Below are positions 34,972 through 44,340 of a stretch of DNA of 64,000 nucleotides, piece after piece (the first letter of the stretch is position 1; the number at the start of each line of letters is the position of its first letter). Position numbers and translations under genes: made by a program. The DNA comes from UBA1924 sp963976625 (GTDB lineage Bacteria > Planctomycetota > Phycisphaerae > Phycisphaerales > UBA1924), in NCBI GenBank assembly GCA_963976625.1, contig CAXBLA010000011.1:1-64000 (forward strand), read 5' to 3'. The notes under the pieces were generated by a model. It searched no databases, was not told where the DNA came from, and was given only the letters and a program-made list of their open reading frames with translations.

Positions 34972-36597
34972 TCACAGCTTGCGGTCGAGCAGGCGATACT
35001 GCACGGCTTCGCCGATGTGCTCGGCGCGGACGGTCTCGCAATCCGCGATATCCGCGATCGTCAGCGCGATTCGGCGGATTTTGTCGTACGCACGGGCGCT
35101 GAGCCCAAGCTGGGTCATCGCCTGCTCTAAAAGAACGCGAGCCGCGTCTTCGAGCACCATGATCGTGTCGAGCTCGCGCCCCTTGAGGCGAGCATTGGGG
35201 GTATCTCCCTGGCGCTTGCGGGATCGGATGCGGGCGTTGATGACCATCTCGCGCATGGTCGCGGTGTCGGTGCCGGTGGCTTTTTTGCTCAGTTCGACCC
35301 ACGGGACTGCGGGCGCTTCGACATGCAGGTCGATCCGGTCGAGCATTGGGCCAGAGAGCCTCGCCAGATACCGCTCCATCTCGCGCAAGCCGACCTCGCC
35401 GGGCGATACATCGCCCTTGGGCGTGGGGTTCATGGCGGCGACGAGCATAAAGGAAGCAGGGAAGCGGACCGTCCCGTGCGATCGGGCGATGGTGACGACA
35501 TGATCCTCCATCGGCTGGCGCATGGTCTCGAGCACATTGCGGGAGAACTCGGGGAACTCATCCAAGAACAGGATCCCGTGGTGGGCCAGCGAGATCTCGC
35601 CGGCCTGCGGGATCGCGCCCCCGCCCACGATCGCGGGCGCACTGGCCGTATGATGCGGCGTGCGCACCGGACGCGATGAGACCAAGCCCCGCGCAGCATC
35701 CAAAAGCCCACGCGACGAATACACCCGCGTCACCTCGATCGCTTCCTGAGGCGTCAACGGCGGCATGATCCCGGGCAAAGCCTTGGCCATCATGGTTTTG
35801 CCGGTGCCCGCGGGACCGAGCATGACGATGTTGTGTTGCCCAGCTGCAGCAATGACCAAGGCACGCTTGACCGATTCCTGCCCCTTGATCTCGGCGAAGT
35901 CGATCGGTGCCGAGGATTGGGAGAGCATCGCATCGACATCCGTCGTGGGGTACGGCTCGAGATCAAGCGACCCGTTCATGAGCCCGACCACCTGCGAAAG
36001 GCTCGACACGCCGAACACCCGGATTCCCTCCAACACGGATGCCTCGGCGGCGTTCTCGGCGGGCACCACCACCGCGTCGAGCCCCAGCTCCTTGGCGAGC
36101 GTCACCATCGCGATCACCCCACGGATCGGACGGATCCGCCCGTCGAGGGCCAACTCCCCAGCAATCAACGCCCGGCGGGGATCAAGCCCGACGGATTCGT
36201 CCTCAAAGGAGAGCCCACCACAAGCATCCCCTTCTAGATCGAGCCCGCTATTACTCCCTGCTCCGACCAACGCCTGAGCTGGCTGACGAACTGGTTGTCT
36301 GATGGGCTGAATCACACCATTCCCTACCAGCACCCCCACCGCGATTGGCAGGTCGTACATCGGGCCTTCTTTGCGTACATCCGCCGGGGCGAGGTTGATG
36401 AGTGTGCGCCCGGCGGGCATCGGATAGCCGCTGTTGCCCATGGCGGATCGGACACGCTCGATCGACTCGCGGACCGCCGCATCCGGGAGCCCCACCACCA
36501 CTTCCTTTTGCAGCTGGGTCTCGTCGAGATCAATTTCGATCTCCACGACCTGTGCGTCGATGCCTTGCAACAAGAAACTGCGAATCTTGGGTACCAT
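34972..36597 (-). CDS. ComM/YifB-like AAA ATPase
   Basis: This 541-residue member of the Mg-chelatase-like ComM family has, in Vibrio, helicase activity that extends branch migration of recombining DNA. An N-terminal Lon-protease-like fold (residues 1 to about 190) is followed by a AAA+ module with Walker A GPAGTGKT and Walker B GILFLDEFPEF, and the C-terminal chelatase domain with LSARAYDKIRRIALTIAD. An insertion of about 30 residues between VGNGVIQP and RALIAGELALDG, with QPIRQPVRQPA repeats, is not usual in ComM. The ATG at 36597 lies 6 nt after a TATTTT box, which favours it over an upstream extension. Confidence 0.9.
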   Translation of the reverse strand: MVPKIRSFLLQGIDAQVVEIEIDLDETQLQKEVVVGLPDAAVRESIERVRSAMGNSGYPMPAGRTLINLAPADVRKEGPMYDLPIAVGVLVGNGVIQPIRQPVRQPAQALVGAGSNSGLDLEGDACGGLSFEDESVGLDPRRALIAGELALDGRIRPIRGVIAMVTLAKELGLDAVVVPAENAAEASVLEGIRVFGVSSLSQVVGLMNGSLDLEPYPTTDVDAMLSQSSAPIDFAEIKGQESVKRALVIAAAGQHNIVMLGPAGTGKTMMAKALPGIMPPLTPQEAIEVTRVYSSRGLLDAARGLVSSRPVRTPHHTASAPAIVGGGAIPQAGEISLAHHGILFLDEFPEFSRNVLETMRQPMEDHVVTIARSHGTVRFPASFMLVAAMNPTPKGDVSPGEVGLREMERYLARLSGPMLDRIDLHVEAPAVPWVELSKKATGTDTATMREMVINARIRSRKRQGDTPNARLKGRELDTIMVLEDAARVLLEQAMTQLGLSARAYDKIRRIALTIADIADCETVRAEHIGEAVQYRLLDRKL

Positions 36598-36603
36598 ACA
36601 CCG

Positions 36604-36609
36604 AAAATA
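36604..36609 (-). promoter_or_regulatory. TAnnnT -10 box, leaderless promoter
   Basis: On the minus strand TATTTT ends 6 nt before the ATG at 36597, inside an AT-rich gap. No Shine-Dalgarno site is present. Confidence 0.45.
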
Positions 36610-36695
36610 ACAACACCCAAACAACTTGTCAAGCGGTTTGTTCGGGAATTGGACTGTTTTCTAAAAATCGTTCTAAACGACTGCAATCACCGCTT

Positions 36696-38240
36696 TTAGG
36701 CAGCGGATACCTTAAGTAAGGACCCGTTCATCGTCGGGATATAGCGAGCGATCTGTTCGAGCACCGCTTTGCGGGCGTGGCTGACGCGGGCGCTGTCCAT
36801 GCTGGCGATCATCGCGTCGATGGTCGCGGGCTCGACATCGGTGGGATCGTCGAGGGCGTAGATCCCCGGGTGGGCGGTCCGCTCCAACCCCTCGGCATCA
36901 TAACTGAGCTGCTCGTGGAGCTTCTCTCCCGGGCGGGCGCCGGTGAGGATCACGGGGACCGATTTGGGCGAAATACCCAGGTTGTTTGGGGCACCGATGG
37001 GTTGGCCGATGATGGCGTCGTAGCCGCAGGCTTTGATGAATCGGCGGGCGAGCCCGAAGATGTTGATCGGCTCGCCCATGTCAAGGACGAAGACCTCGCC
37101 GGAAGATTGTGAATCATGAATAGCGCCTGACATAGCCCCCGCTTGGAGCACCAAGGTCGCGGCTTCGGGGATGGTCATAAAATATCTGGTCATGCGCTCG
37201 TCAGTGACGGTCACCGGACGCCCGGCGGCGATCTGATCCGCCCAGATCGGCAGGACGGAACAGGCGGACCCGAGCACATTGCCGAAGCGGACCATGCTCA
37301 GTTTGGTGCCCGACACGATCGCCTGCTGCTTGCGGGCCAGCGACTGGACATACATCTCGGCGAGGCGTTTGGTTGCGCCCATCACATTGACGGGGTTGAC
37401 CGCTTTGTCCGACGAGATGAGCACGAAACGCTCGACGCCCGTGGCGATGCTCGCGTCGGCGATGGACTTGGTGCCAAAGAGATTGTTGGTGACGGCGTGG
37501 GACGGGTGGTCTTCCATCAGCGGCACATGCTTGTGGGCCGCGGCGTGGACCACGACCTGCGGGGCGTAGCGCTGCAGCAGGCTCAGCGTGCGCGGGGCAT
37601 CGACCACATCGTGGAGCACCGCGACGCGGTTGAGCTTCGGGAAGCTCTCTTTGAGCTGGCGATCGACCTCGAAGAGCGCATTCTCGGAGCGTTCCATCAG
37701 CACGATGGTGCTCGGCGAGAAGGTCGCGATCTGGCGGACGAGCTCGGAACCGATCGAGCCGCCGGCCCCGGTGACGAGGACGGTTTTGCCGGTCAGGGTC
37801 TCGGCGACGAGGTCGCGATCGATGGTGTGGGCCTGGCGTCCAACAAGCTTGGCGAGGTCGATCCGCGGTGCACCAACGGCCACGGTCGGCGATGCGGTGA
37901 CCTGCGGGGCGCAGCTGAGCAGCTCATCCATAGGCGGCACAAAGCGTTCGACCACGCCGGCGCGGTGCAGCGAGATGCTGATCTCGCGCCACATCGAGCG
38001 GTGCGAAGCGGGCAGGGTGACGATCGCGCTGGCGATCTCGTGGGCGGCGCACAAGGCGATCAGGTCGTCGGCGGATCCGAGCACGGGGAGCCCTTCGATG
38101 GTTGTCTGTTCGGCTTCATCTATAAGGGCCACACCAATAAGCTCCGGCGGGTTCTCGACGAGGGCGAGTTGGCGGATGACCAGCGAGCAGGCTTGGGCGG
38201 TGCCGACGATGATCGAACGATTCTGGACGGGGGTGGACAT
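36696..38240 (-). CDS. CapD/WbpM-type nucleotide-sugar epimerase/dehydratase
   Basis: This 514-residue protein has an N-terminal CoA-binding-like Rossmann part (about 1-135) and a catalytic SDR domain that starts with LVTGAGGSIGSE at 156-166. The active-site region SSDKAVNPVNVMGATKR has Met in place of the usual SDR Tyr, as in the WbpM/FlaA1/CapD group, which forms 4-keto-6-deoxy or inverted sugars from UDP-GlcNAc-type substrates. Unlike long WbpM proteins it has no membrane helices, so it should be soluble. AGGGAG lies only a few bases before the ATG. The gene is divergent from ruvA. The mannose-1-phosphate guanylyltransferase nearby fits the same pathway. Confidence 0.88.
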   Translation of the reverse strand: MSTPVQNRSIIVGTAQACSLVIRQLALVENPPELIGVALIDEAEQTTIEGLPVLGSADDLIALCAAHEIASAIVTLPASHRSMWREISISLHRAGVVERFVPPMDELLSCAPQVTASPTVAVGAPRIDLAKLVGRQAHTIDRDLVAETLTGKTVLVTGAGGSIGSELVRQIATFSPSTIVLMERSENALFEVDRQLKESFPKLNRVAVLHDVVDAPRTLSLLQRYAPQVVVHAAAHKHVPLMEDHPSHAVTNNLFGTKSIADASIATGVERFVLISSDKAVNPVNVMGATKRLAEMYVQSLARKQQAIVSGTKLSMVRFGNVLGSACSVLPIWADQIAAGRPVTVTDERMTRYFMTIPEAATLVLQAGAMSGAIHDSQSSGEVFVLDMGEPINIFGLARRFIKACGYDAIIGQPIGAPNNLGISPKSVPVILTGARPGEKLHEQLSYDAEGLERTAHPGIYALDDPTDVEPATIDAMIASMDSARVSHARKAVLEQIARYIPTMNGSLLKVSAA

Positions 38241-38318
38241 GGACTCCCTATCGGCTCGATCTAACGAAAACATGCCCATTTTCGCTCGCCGGGGGCAATC
38301 TATGCGCCCGAATCCGGG

Positions 38319-38324
38319 TATCCT
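38319..38324 (+). promoter_or_regulatory. TAnnnT -10 box, leaderless promoter
   Basis: TATCCT lies 8 nt before the ruvA ATG at 38333, with no Shine-Dalgarno site. Confidence 0.4.
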
Positions 38325-38332
38325 CTGCCCGT

Positions 38333-38983
38333 ATGCTCACCCGATTGACCGCTCAGCTTGAATCCATCGACGAAGGATCGATCCCCACCCTGACGGTGGC
38401 GGTGTCGCCGACGGTTGCGATTGAGGTGCTGATCCCGGCGTATCTGGCGAGCGAGCTTGAGCCTCAGATCGGGACGACGATCACGCTCTATACGCATCTG
38501 TACCTCGAATCGCAGGGGCAGGGCACGAGCTTTCTGCCCCGGGTGATCGGGTTCGCAAGCGTCGCGGATCGCTCGTTCTTCGAGATTTTCACGACCGTCA
38601 AGGGCGTTGGCTCCAAGAAGGCTCTCCGCGCGATGATCGAGCCCCCGGCGTCGATCGCGGCGTCGATCATCGCCAGGAACGCCAGCGCCCTTGTCAAGCT
38701 CCCCGAGATCGGCAAGCGGACCGCCGAGACGATCATCGCCCAGCTCAGCGGCAAGGTCGAACGATTCGCAGGCGATGCGATCATGGGACAGGCACCGGCA
38801 CAGGCCGGCAGTTTCATCGAGCATCCGACCCTGCCCGCAGCCGCGATCGAAGCCATCGCGGCCCTGGTCGCTCTGGGCGAGCAGCGAGCAAACGCTGAGC
38901 AAAAGGTCCAGCTCGCCCTCACGCGGACCCCTCAGGACGCCGATGTCGATACCATTGTGGGCGCGGTCTTCGCGGGGGCTTAA
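38333..38983 (+). CDS. ruvA: Holliday junction branch migration protein RuvA
   Basis: This 216-residue protein has the three RuvA domains: an OB fold at the start (MLTRLTAQLES, LYTHLYLES), the tetramerising helix-hairpin-helix domain with VKGVGSKKALRAM and LPEIGKRTAETII, and a C-terminal three-helix domain (from about 165) that contacts RuvB. It binds four-way junctions and loads the RuvB motor. The length is slightly above E. coli RuvA (203). No ruvB or ruvC is adjacent. The gene is probably transcribed alone from the leaderless promoter. Confidence 0.9.
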   Translation: MLTRLTAQLESIDEGSIPTLTVAVSPTVAIEVLIPAYLASELEPQIGTTITLYTHLYLESQGQGTSFLPRVIGFASVADRSFFEIFTTVKGVGSKKALRAMIEPPASIAASIIARNASALVKLPEIGKRTAETIIAQLSGKVERFAGDAIMGQAPAQAGSFIEHPTLPAAAIEAIAALVALGEQRANAEQKVQLALTRTPQDADVDTIVGAVFAGA

Positions 38984-39053
38984 CCCCCACAATCCGCCAC
39001 AATTCGTTCATCCACCATACGATTTCCATTCTTGATAACGGCAAAGGACCTGC

Positions 39054-40154
39054 ATGCGATACTCAATGATCATGGCCGGCGGCTCGGGGACGCGTTTGTG
39101 GCCCATGTCGCGCGATGGGCAGCCCAAGCAGCTCATCAAGTTCATCCATCAGGGCAGCCGGACGGTCTCTTTGCTCGAGATCGCGGCCCAGCGTGCGTCC
39201 AAGCTGGTGCCGAGCGATAAGCAGTATATCTGCACGGGCGAGCGGTACCGGGCGCAGATCCGTGAGGGCTTGCCGAGCTTTGATGATGCCCACATTCTTG
39301 GTGAGCCTCAGCCAAGGGACACCGTCAACGCGGTCGCTTTCGCGGCGGCGGTGTTTGCCAAGGAAGACCCCGACGCGATCTTCTCGGTGCTCACCGCGGA
39401 TCAGCTGATCGAGCCCGACGATGTGTTCAACGCGGCGATGGAACTCGGATACAAGTTGGTCGAAGAAGATCCGTCGCGGTTGGTGACCTTTGGTATCAAA
39501 CCCGATCACCCGGCGACGGGCTATGGCTACATCGAGCATGGCGAGACGCTGCCTGAGACCGACGGGCAGGCCTTCAAGGTGGCTCGGTTTGTCGAGAAGC
39601 CGCCGCTGGAAAATGCCGAGGCCTATGTCCAGTCCGGTCGTTACGACTGGAACGCGGGGATGTTTGTCTTCCACGCGGGGACCTTCCTCAAGCTTTATGA
39701 ACGCTTCATGCCCGAGAACGCCGAGCTGATCGCGCACATGGCCAAGGCTTGGGGCACGGAAAAGCAGCAAGCAGTGCTCGATGAGATCTATCCGCAGCTC
39801 ACCAAGACCTCGGTGGACTACGGCATCATGGAACCCGCAGCCAACGAGTCCGATGTCTCGATCATCGGGGTCAAGATGGATATCTCATGGCTCGATGTCG
39901 GGTCGTGGCCGGCGTATGGCGAGACACTCGACGCGGATGAGAACGGGAACAAAGCCGCGGGGCTCAACATTGCGAGCTTTGATTCGTCCAACAACATCGT
40001 TATCGGCGAATCCAACGAAGACCACACCATCGCTCTGGTCGGTTGCGACGATCTGATCGTGATCCGCACCGAGCGCGCGACGCTGGTGATCCCCAAAGAT
40101 CGCGCCCAGGACATCAAGAAACTGCACGACGAGCTGCCTGATGGGCTCAAGTAA
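39054..40154 (+). CDS. Mannose-1-phosphate guanylyltransferase
   Basis: This 366-residue enzyme makes GDP-mannose from mannose-1-phosphate and GTP. The nucleotidyltransferase signature is MAGGSGTRLWPMSR at residues 7-20, followed by PKQ, and the segment ARFVEKPP is typical of the family. It lacks the C-terminal cupin phosphomannose isomerase domain of bifunctional ManC/AlgA, so only the transferase step is expected. AAAGGA lies about 7 nt before the ATG. Together with the CapD-like gene and the O-acetylation pair on the other strand it suggests a mannose-containing envelope polysaccharide. Confidence 0.92.
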   Translation: MRYSMIMAGGSGTRLWPMSRDGQPKQLIKFIHQGSRTVSLLEIAAQRASKLVPSDKQYICTGERYRAQIREGLPSFDDAHILGEPQPRDTVNAVAFAAAVFAKEDPDAIFSVLTADQLIEPDDVFNAAMELGYKLVEEDPSRLVTFGIKPDHPATGYGYIEHGETLPETDGQAFKVARFVEKPPLENAEAYVQSGRYDWNAGMFVFHAGTFLKLYERFMPENAELIAHMAKAWGTEKQQAVLDEIYPQLTKTSVDYGIMEPAANESDVSIIGVKMDISWLDVGSWPAYGETLDADENGNKAAGLNIASFDSSNNIVIGESNEDHTIALVGCDDLIVIRTERATLVIPKDRAQDIKKLHDELPDGLK

Positions 40155-40165
40155 GCGAACCGTAT

Positions 40166-41338
40166 TTAGTCGTCAGCGTTGACCAGTTCGAGGACGGCTT
40201 GGGCGATCAGGCGGTCGTTTTTGTGCTGAAAGTGCCCGTCGCTGACAAAGCTCTGGGGATCGGTCGAATCGAACAGATCGACTGTTGAGATCACCGCGAC
40301 GCCTTGCTCGGCGAGCTGGTCTCTGAGCCATATGTCGAGATGCCCGGGCTCGTTGCGGGCGTGGAGCAGGAGCACGACCAAGCGTTGGCCATCGGCTTGG
40401 CATTGTTCATGCATCGTCGTCAAGATCTTGGGGACCGCGGCCATCACCGGGTGATCGGTTTTGTAGCCGGCTTTGGGCGTATATACCTGCTTGTTCGCCT
40501 GACCGATTTTTCGTGAGGCCCACGCTCGTCGGACAAGGCGGATCATGGCCGATTGGTCGGTGATGGATCGCTCAAAGCCGAAGCTGTCCCAGTACGCGTC
40601 GTGCTCTTGAATCGCTGCGAGTTGTGTGTCCCATGCTTCGCCCTGGGCGCGATACGCCTGGACGAACTGGTCGCGCTCCATAATCGGGGGGGCGGTCTCG
40701 ACGAGCTGACCATCTTCAAGCGTGAACTTCGGGTAGGCAAACGGTGCGGGGCTCTCGGGGGTGTAGCCCAGCCCGGTCATGCCCTGCATGTAGGGGATCG
40801 ACGAGGAGAGCACTCCCACGATCACCGTGTCCGCCTGCGATCGCCACGGGTCGGCTTGGATGAGGGCCATCGAGTGTGACAAGGGCGCACCGGGGCCCGC
40901 GCGGGTCAGGATGCCCAGTGATGGGTCGAGTTGTTCGAGCTCGCGGGCGATGTTGTTGGTGAACGACATGCCGAAGAACATCAGCTTCTGATCCGCGGCG
41001 TTCCACGCGTCCGTCGCGGGGTAGAGCTCCGTAGGCACCCAACCCGCCTTGACGATGTTGGTCGGCTCTTGGTCGGCGCGCCCGACTGTGCGATCGAGCT
41101 TGGCTTCGATGCTGTAGCCATAGCTAAAGAAGCGTTCGAGCGAGCCCGATGGATCGCGATCGTTTGGCCCCATCGAAAACTTCGCGGCCACCACCAGCTC
41201 GAAGCCCGCCATGACCACAAGAATCCCCGCACCGAACCACAGCGCACTGCGAACGCGTGAACGCTTCGAGAGCGGCTGATCAGAACCAGTCTGAGAACTG
41301 GACTCAGAACTGGAAGTAGATGAATGTGCTTGCATCAT
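40166..41338 (-). CDS. SGNH-like protein paired with MBOAT
   Basis: This 390-residue protein has a polar Ser-rich N-terminus, one membrane helix (about residues 31-53) and a periplasmic domain. A segment FFGMSFTNN sits where SGNH enzymes have GDSxT, keeping the Ser but replacing the Asp by Met. VSDGHFQHKNDRLIA near the C-terminus matches the SGNH block with catalytic Asp and His. It overlaps the MBOAT gene by 35 bp, a layout like AlgI with AlgJ/AlgX, where the membrane protein passes acetyl groups to a periplasmic transferase. O-acetylation of a polysaccharide is therefore likely. The start can be either of two adjacent ATGs (41338, 41335). Confidence 0.75.
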   Translation of the reverse strand: MMQAHSSTSSSESSSQTGSDQPLSKRSRVRSALWFGAGILVVMAGFELVVAAKFSMGPNDRDPSGSLERFFSYGYSIEAKLDRTVGRADQEPTNIVKAGWVPTELYPATDAWNAADQKLMFFGMSFTNNIARELEQLDPSLGILTRAGPGAPLSHSMALIQADPWRSQADTVIVGVLSSSIPYMQGMTGLGYTPESPAPFAYPKFTLEDGQLVETAPPIMERDQFVQAYRAQGEAWDTQLAAIQEHDAYWDSFGFERSITDQSAMIRLVRRAWASRKIGQANKQVYTPKAGYKTDHPVMAAVPKILTTMHEQCQADGQRLVVLLLHARNEPGHLDIWLRDQLAEQGVAVISTVDLFDSTDPQSFVSDGHFQHKNDRLIAQAVLELVNADD

Positions 41339-42755
41339 TGTTGAGTCCCATCAGGAGCAGAATTATGAGCACACCCACGAGGAGCCCACGCACGAACGGG
41401 TGCCACGAACGATAAAAAGTATCTCTGGAATTGGCGTAGGTCATCGCTTCCCACGGGATCAGGAAGCACAGCCCCAGCAGCGTCGCCAACGGCGGACGCG
41501 GGAACGAGACATCCGCCCAGCCCGCACCCCACCCGGAGGGCGTGAAGAGGAGACTGGTGAAGTCGACAATCTGTGTGAACGAGTCCGCCCGGAAGAGCAG
41601 CCAGCCGTAGCAAGTGAGCTGGAAGAACAAAGCGGTGCCAACAAGGTAGAACAGCATGGATCGACCACGCCCAAAGAGCGATGCTGATTCATCTGAAGGT
41701 TCTTGCTTGGGCTTAGTGAACACACGGAACATACACAGCAACGCACCCTGATAGATCCCCCAGAGCACGAAGTTCCACGCGGCCCCGTGCCAGAGCCCGC
41801 CGAGCACCATGGTGATCATCAGGTTGCGATACAGGCTCACGGTCGAGCCGCGGTTGCCACCGAGGGGGACATACAAATAATCCCGCAGCCAGGTCGAGAG
41901 CGAGATGTGCCAGCGGCGCCAGAAATCGCTCGGATTCCGTGCAAAGTATGGTCCACAAAAATTATCCATCAGGTCGATCCCGAAGAGCTTGGCCGTGCCC
42001 CGGGCGATGTCGGTGTACGCGGAGAAATCACACAGGATCTGGAACGCGAAGGCGTAGGTCGCCAGCGTGACATCCAGCCCCGAGACATCCGAACCCGTGC
42101 CGTAGATGGCGTCGACCTTGGCGCTGAGCCCATCGGCGATGACGATTTTCTTCATCAGCCCCAGCAGGATCAGGAATGCCCCACGCGAGCAGCCCTCGAA
42201 GGTGATCACGCGTTGCTTGCTCAATATGGGCAGCAGGTGGCTCGCCCGCTCGATCGGGCCGGCGACAAGCTGGGGGAAGAAGGCGACGAAGAGGGCGAAG
42301 TCGATGAGTTTATCTGTTGGCTGGAGCTTTCGGCGGTAGATATCGATCGTATAGCTCAGGGTCTGGAAGGTGTAGAACGAGATCCCCACGGGGAGCACGA
42401 TCTGCAGCGCGGGGCGGTGGGCCTCGAGCCCCATCCCATCGAGCAGCGCCACGGCACTGTCCACGAAGAACCCGAAGTACTTAAAGAACCCGAGCATCGA
42501 CATATTGGCGATGACCGAGACCGCCAGCAAGTGCTTGCGTCGTTTGGGATCCTCGACGCGGACGAGCGATCGGCCCACCCAGAAGTCGATGAAGGTCGAG
42601 ATCACGATCAGCGAGAGGAATCGCCAGTCCCACATGCCGTAGAAGTAGTAGCTGGCGATCAGCAGGAGTATGTTCTGTCCGCGGAGCTTGAGCAGGCGGT
42701 AGGCAACCCAGACGATGAGCAGAAACACGAAGTATTCGATGGATGCAAAGTTCAT
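41304..42755 (-). CDS. MBOAT O-acyltransferase (AlgI/DltB type)
   Basis: This 483-residue membrane-bound O-acyltransferase has about ten helices. The conserved cytoplasmic segment is FARNPSDFWRRWHISLSTWLRDYLYVPLGG, and the invariant catalytic His is in GGLWHGAAWNFVLWG, as in AlgI and DltB. It takes an acyl group, probably acetyl, from a cytoplasmic donor and delivers it to the periplasmic partner encoded just downstream. No Shine-Dalgarno site or TAnnnT box is evident before the ATG. It is divergent from ruvX. Confidence 0.93.
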   Translation of the reverse strand: MNFASIEYFVFLLIVWVAYRLLKLRGQNILLLIASYYFYGMWDWRFLSLIVISTFIDFWVGRSLVRVEDPKRRKHLLAVSVIANMSMLGFFKYFGFFVDSAVALLDGMGLEAHRPALQIVLPVGISFYTFQTLSYTIDIYRRKLQPTDKLIDFALFVAFFPQLVAGPIERASHLLPILSKQRVITFEGCSRGAFLILLGLMKKIVIADGLSAKVDAIYGTGSDVSGLDVTLATYAFAFQILCDFSAYTDIARGTAKLFGIDLMDNFCGPYFARNPSDFWRRWHISLSTWLRDYLYVPLGGNRGSTVSLYRNLMITMVLGGLWHGAAWNFVLWGIYQGALLCMFRVFTKPKQEPSDESASLFGRGRSMLFYLVGTALFFQLTCYGWLLFRADSFTQIVDFTSLLFTPSGWGAGWADVSFPRPPLATLLGLCFLIPWEAMTYANSRDTFYRSWHPFVRGLLVGVLIILLLMGLNNDASTFIYFQF

Positions 42756-42886
42756 GGGCTTTGGGGTGCAGAGAGCTGCTTCGTCTGGCTATTCGTCTGG
42801 ATAACTGACATGATTGGGTTTGTGTCTGGGTGTATCGACCCGCTGGGGGGTTCACTTCTACAAATGTTTTCCCCGTGTCCGCTTAC

Positions 42887-42892
42887 TACCAT
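42887..42892 (+). promoter_or_regulatory. TAnnnT -10 box, leaderless promoter
   Basis: TACCAT lies 5 nt before the ruvX ATG at 42898, with no Shine-Dalgarno site. Confidence 0.4.
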
Positions 42893-42897
42893 AGCCC

Positions 42898-43401
42898 ATG
42901 CGTGTTTTTTCGATCGATCTTGGTGACCAACGCACTGGGCTGGCCCTGGGCGATCGAATCACGAACATCGCTTCGCCGATCGGGTTGATAGAAGTCCCGA
43001 TCGACCGGAATGATGGGCAGGCCCTGCTTGACGAGATTCTTCGTCAGCTGTTGGCCAATGTGGGCGGTGTGTCTTCGGGTGCACCTACGGGCCCGGGGAG
43101 CCAATCGGATACGGAGCTGTTGATTGGGATGCCGCTGAATATGGACGATTCTGAGGGGCCGAGGGCGAAGCTGGTCCGGGTGTTCGCTCAGCGATTGGCC
43201 AATGAATCTGGGCGGGCGGTGGTCCTGATCGACGAACGCAGGACCTCGATCGCGGCTGATGCCCGGATGGCCCAGACGGGGCTGACGCATAAGCAGAAGA
43301 AGAAACGCCGAGACGCGATCGCGGCGGCCACGATCGCTCAATCGTACCTGAATGACCCGGATATGGCGATCGACACGATCTGGCCGATGGAATCAGCGTA
43401 A
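42898..43401 (+). CDS. ruvX: RuvX/YqgF-family nuclease
   Basis: This 167-residue RNase H-fold protein of the RuvX/YqgF family is thought to resolve junctions or process the 5' end of 16S rRNA precursors. It has the first metal-site strand SIDLGDQRTGLALGD with Asp7, then LLIGMPLNMD, the DERRTSIAAD segment and the lysine-rich KKKRRDAIAA with the last Asp. An insertion with GGVSSGAPTGPGSQSD in the middle makes it longer than the usual 140 residues. The gene is followed after 51 nt by the LolA-like gene. Confidence 0.88.
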   Translation: MRVFSIDLGDQRTGLALGDRITNIASPIGLIEVPIDRNDGQALLDEILRQLLANVGGVSSGAPTGPGSQSDTELLIGMPLNMDDSEGPRAKLVRVFAQRLANESGRAVVLIDERRTSIAADARMAQTGLTHKQKKKRRDAIAAATIAQSYLNDPDMAIDTIWPMESA

Positions 43402-43452
43402 ACACTGCCGGGTCCGCAACATCGCGGGGGCTCAGGCGTTAAGAAAGAGTAG

Positions 43453-44340
43453 ATGATGCCACTCCTAATCCAATATGCGCTCCAAGCCGTGCTCGCCTCG
43501 TCCATCTCTATCGGAGCGCCCGCTACGATCGAGCCCAACGCCGCTCCTGAAACACCGATTGAGCAAGCCGAGCCTACGGCAAACGATTCGAAGTACGCCG
43601 ATGCCCGGGCCCTGCTCGATGCGCTCTCGGCGAACGATCAAACCACCAACTCGCTGACGGGCACGGTCCGCTTTACGACGATCAATGCTTTGGAGAACGA
43701 TCGACAGACCCGCACGGGCGATCTCTTGATCGCCCGTAAACCCGACGGCAGCGGGCGGAACTACGCGGTGAAGTTTAAAACGCTCGAGATCGACGATCGG
43801 CGGGAGAACATCGCCGAGCACTATATCTTTGATGGGCGTTGGCTCGTCGAGCGCCTGCCCGAGGACAAGCAGTTCAACAAGCGTGAGCTGGTGCCCAAGG
43901 GCAAGACGCTCGATCCGATGGAGCTGATGCGCGATGCCCCGTTCTGGGTCTCGGTGGGGAGCGATCAGGACCGCCTGCTCGCATCCTACAACGCGGAGTT
44001 GCTTGAGCCGAGCGTCGGTTTGACTGACAATGAGGACTTCCCCGAGTTGGCATCGCTGGCTGAGAAGCCGTACATCAAGAGCGCGATCCAGCTTGAGCTC
44101 GAACCCAAGCCGGGAAGCAAGTTTGAAGATGACTGGGAGAAGGTCCGGATCTGGTTCGATGCCGAGACGCTCGAACCCGTGCTGTATATCAAGGCCGAGT
44201 GGACGGGCGATCTGCAGATCGTCGAGCTCTTTGGGGTCAAGACCAACACCGAGATCGCCCAAGCCGTGTTCGACACCACCTCGCCGGGCGAACGCTCGGG
44301 CTGGAATATCCAGGTGTCCAACTGGAGAGGGCAAGAATGA
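43453..44340 (+). CDS. LolA-like periplasmic protein
   Basis: This 295-residue protein has a short hydrophobic N-terminus (about 1-22) that may be a signal peptide. The body has repeated antiparallel strands as in the LolA/outer-membrane lipoprotein carrier fold: GTVRFTTIN, GDLLIARKPDG, YAVKFKTLEI, YIFDGRWLVE and a late strand with RIWFDAETLEPVLYI. Carrier activity for lipoproteins or another hydrophobic ligand is an inference; the presence of a LolC/E-LolD pair in the window agrees with it. AAGAAAGAG lies upstream of two adjacent ATGs (43453, 43456). The stop overlaps the next start as ATGA, so the two genes are coupled. Confidence 0.65.
   Translation: MMPLLIQYALQAVLASSISIGAPATIEPNAAPETPIEQAEPTANDSKYADARALLDALSANDQTTNSLTGTVRFTTINALENDRQTRTGDLLIARKPDGSGRNYAVKFKTLEIDDRRENIAEHYIFDGRWLVERLPEDKQFNKRELVPKGKTLDPMELMRDAPFWVSVGSDQDRLLASYNAELLEPSVGLTDNEDFPELASLAEKPYIKSAIQLELEPKPGSKFEDDWEKVRIWFDAETLEPVLYIKAEWTGDLQIVELFGVKTNTEIAQAVFDTTSPGERSGWNIQVSNWRGQE

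Noticed and set aside
41703..42926. 407-codon open frame opposite the MBOAT gene
   Set aside because: It is antisense to a clear membrane acyltransferase, with charged low-complexity translation and no start signals. Long antisense frames are expected at this GC.
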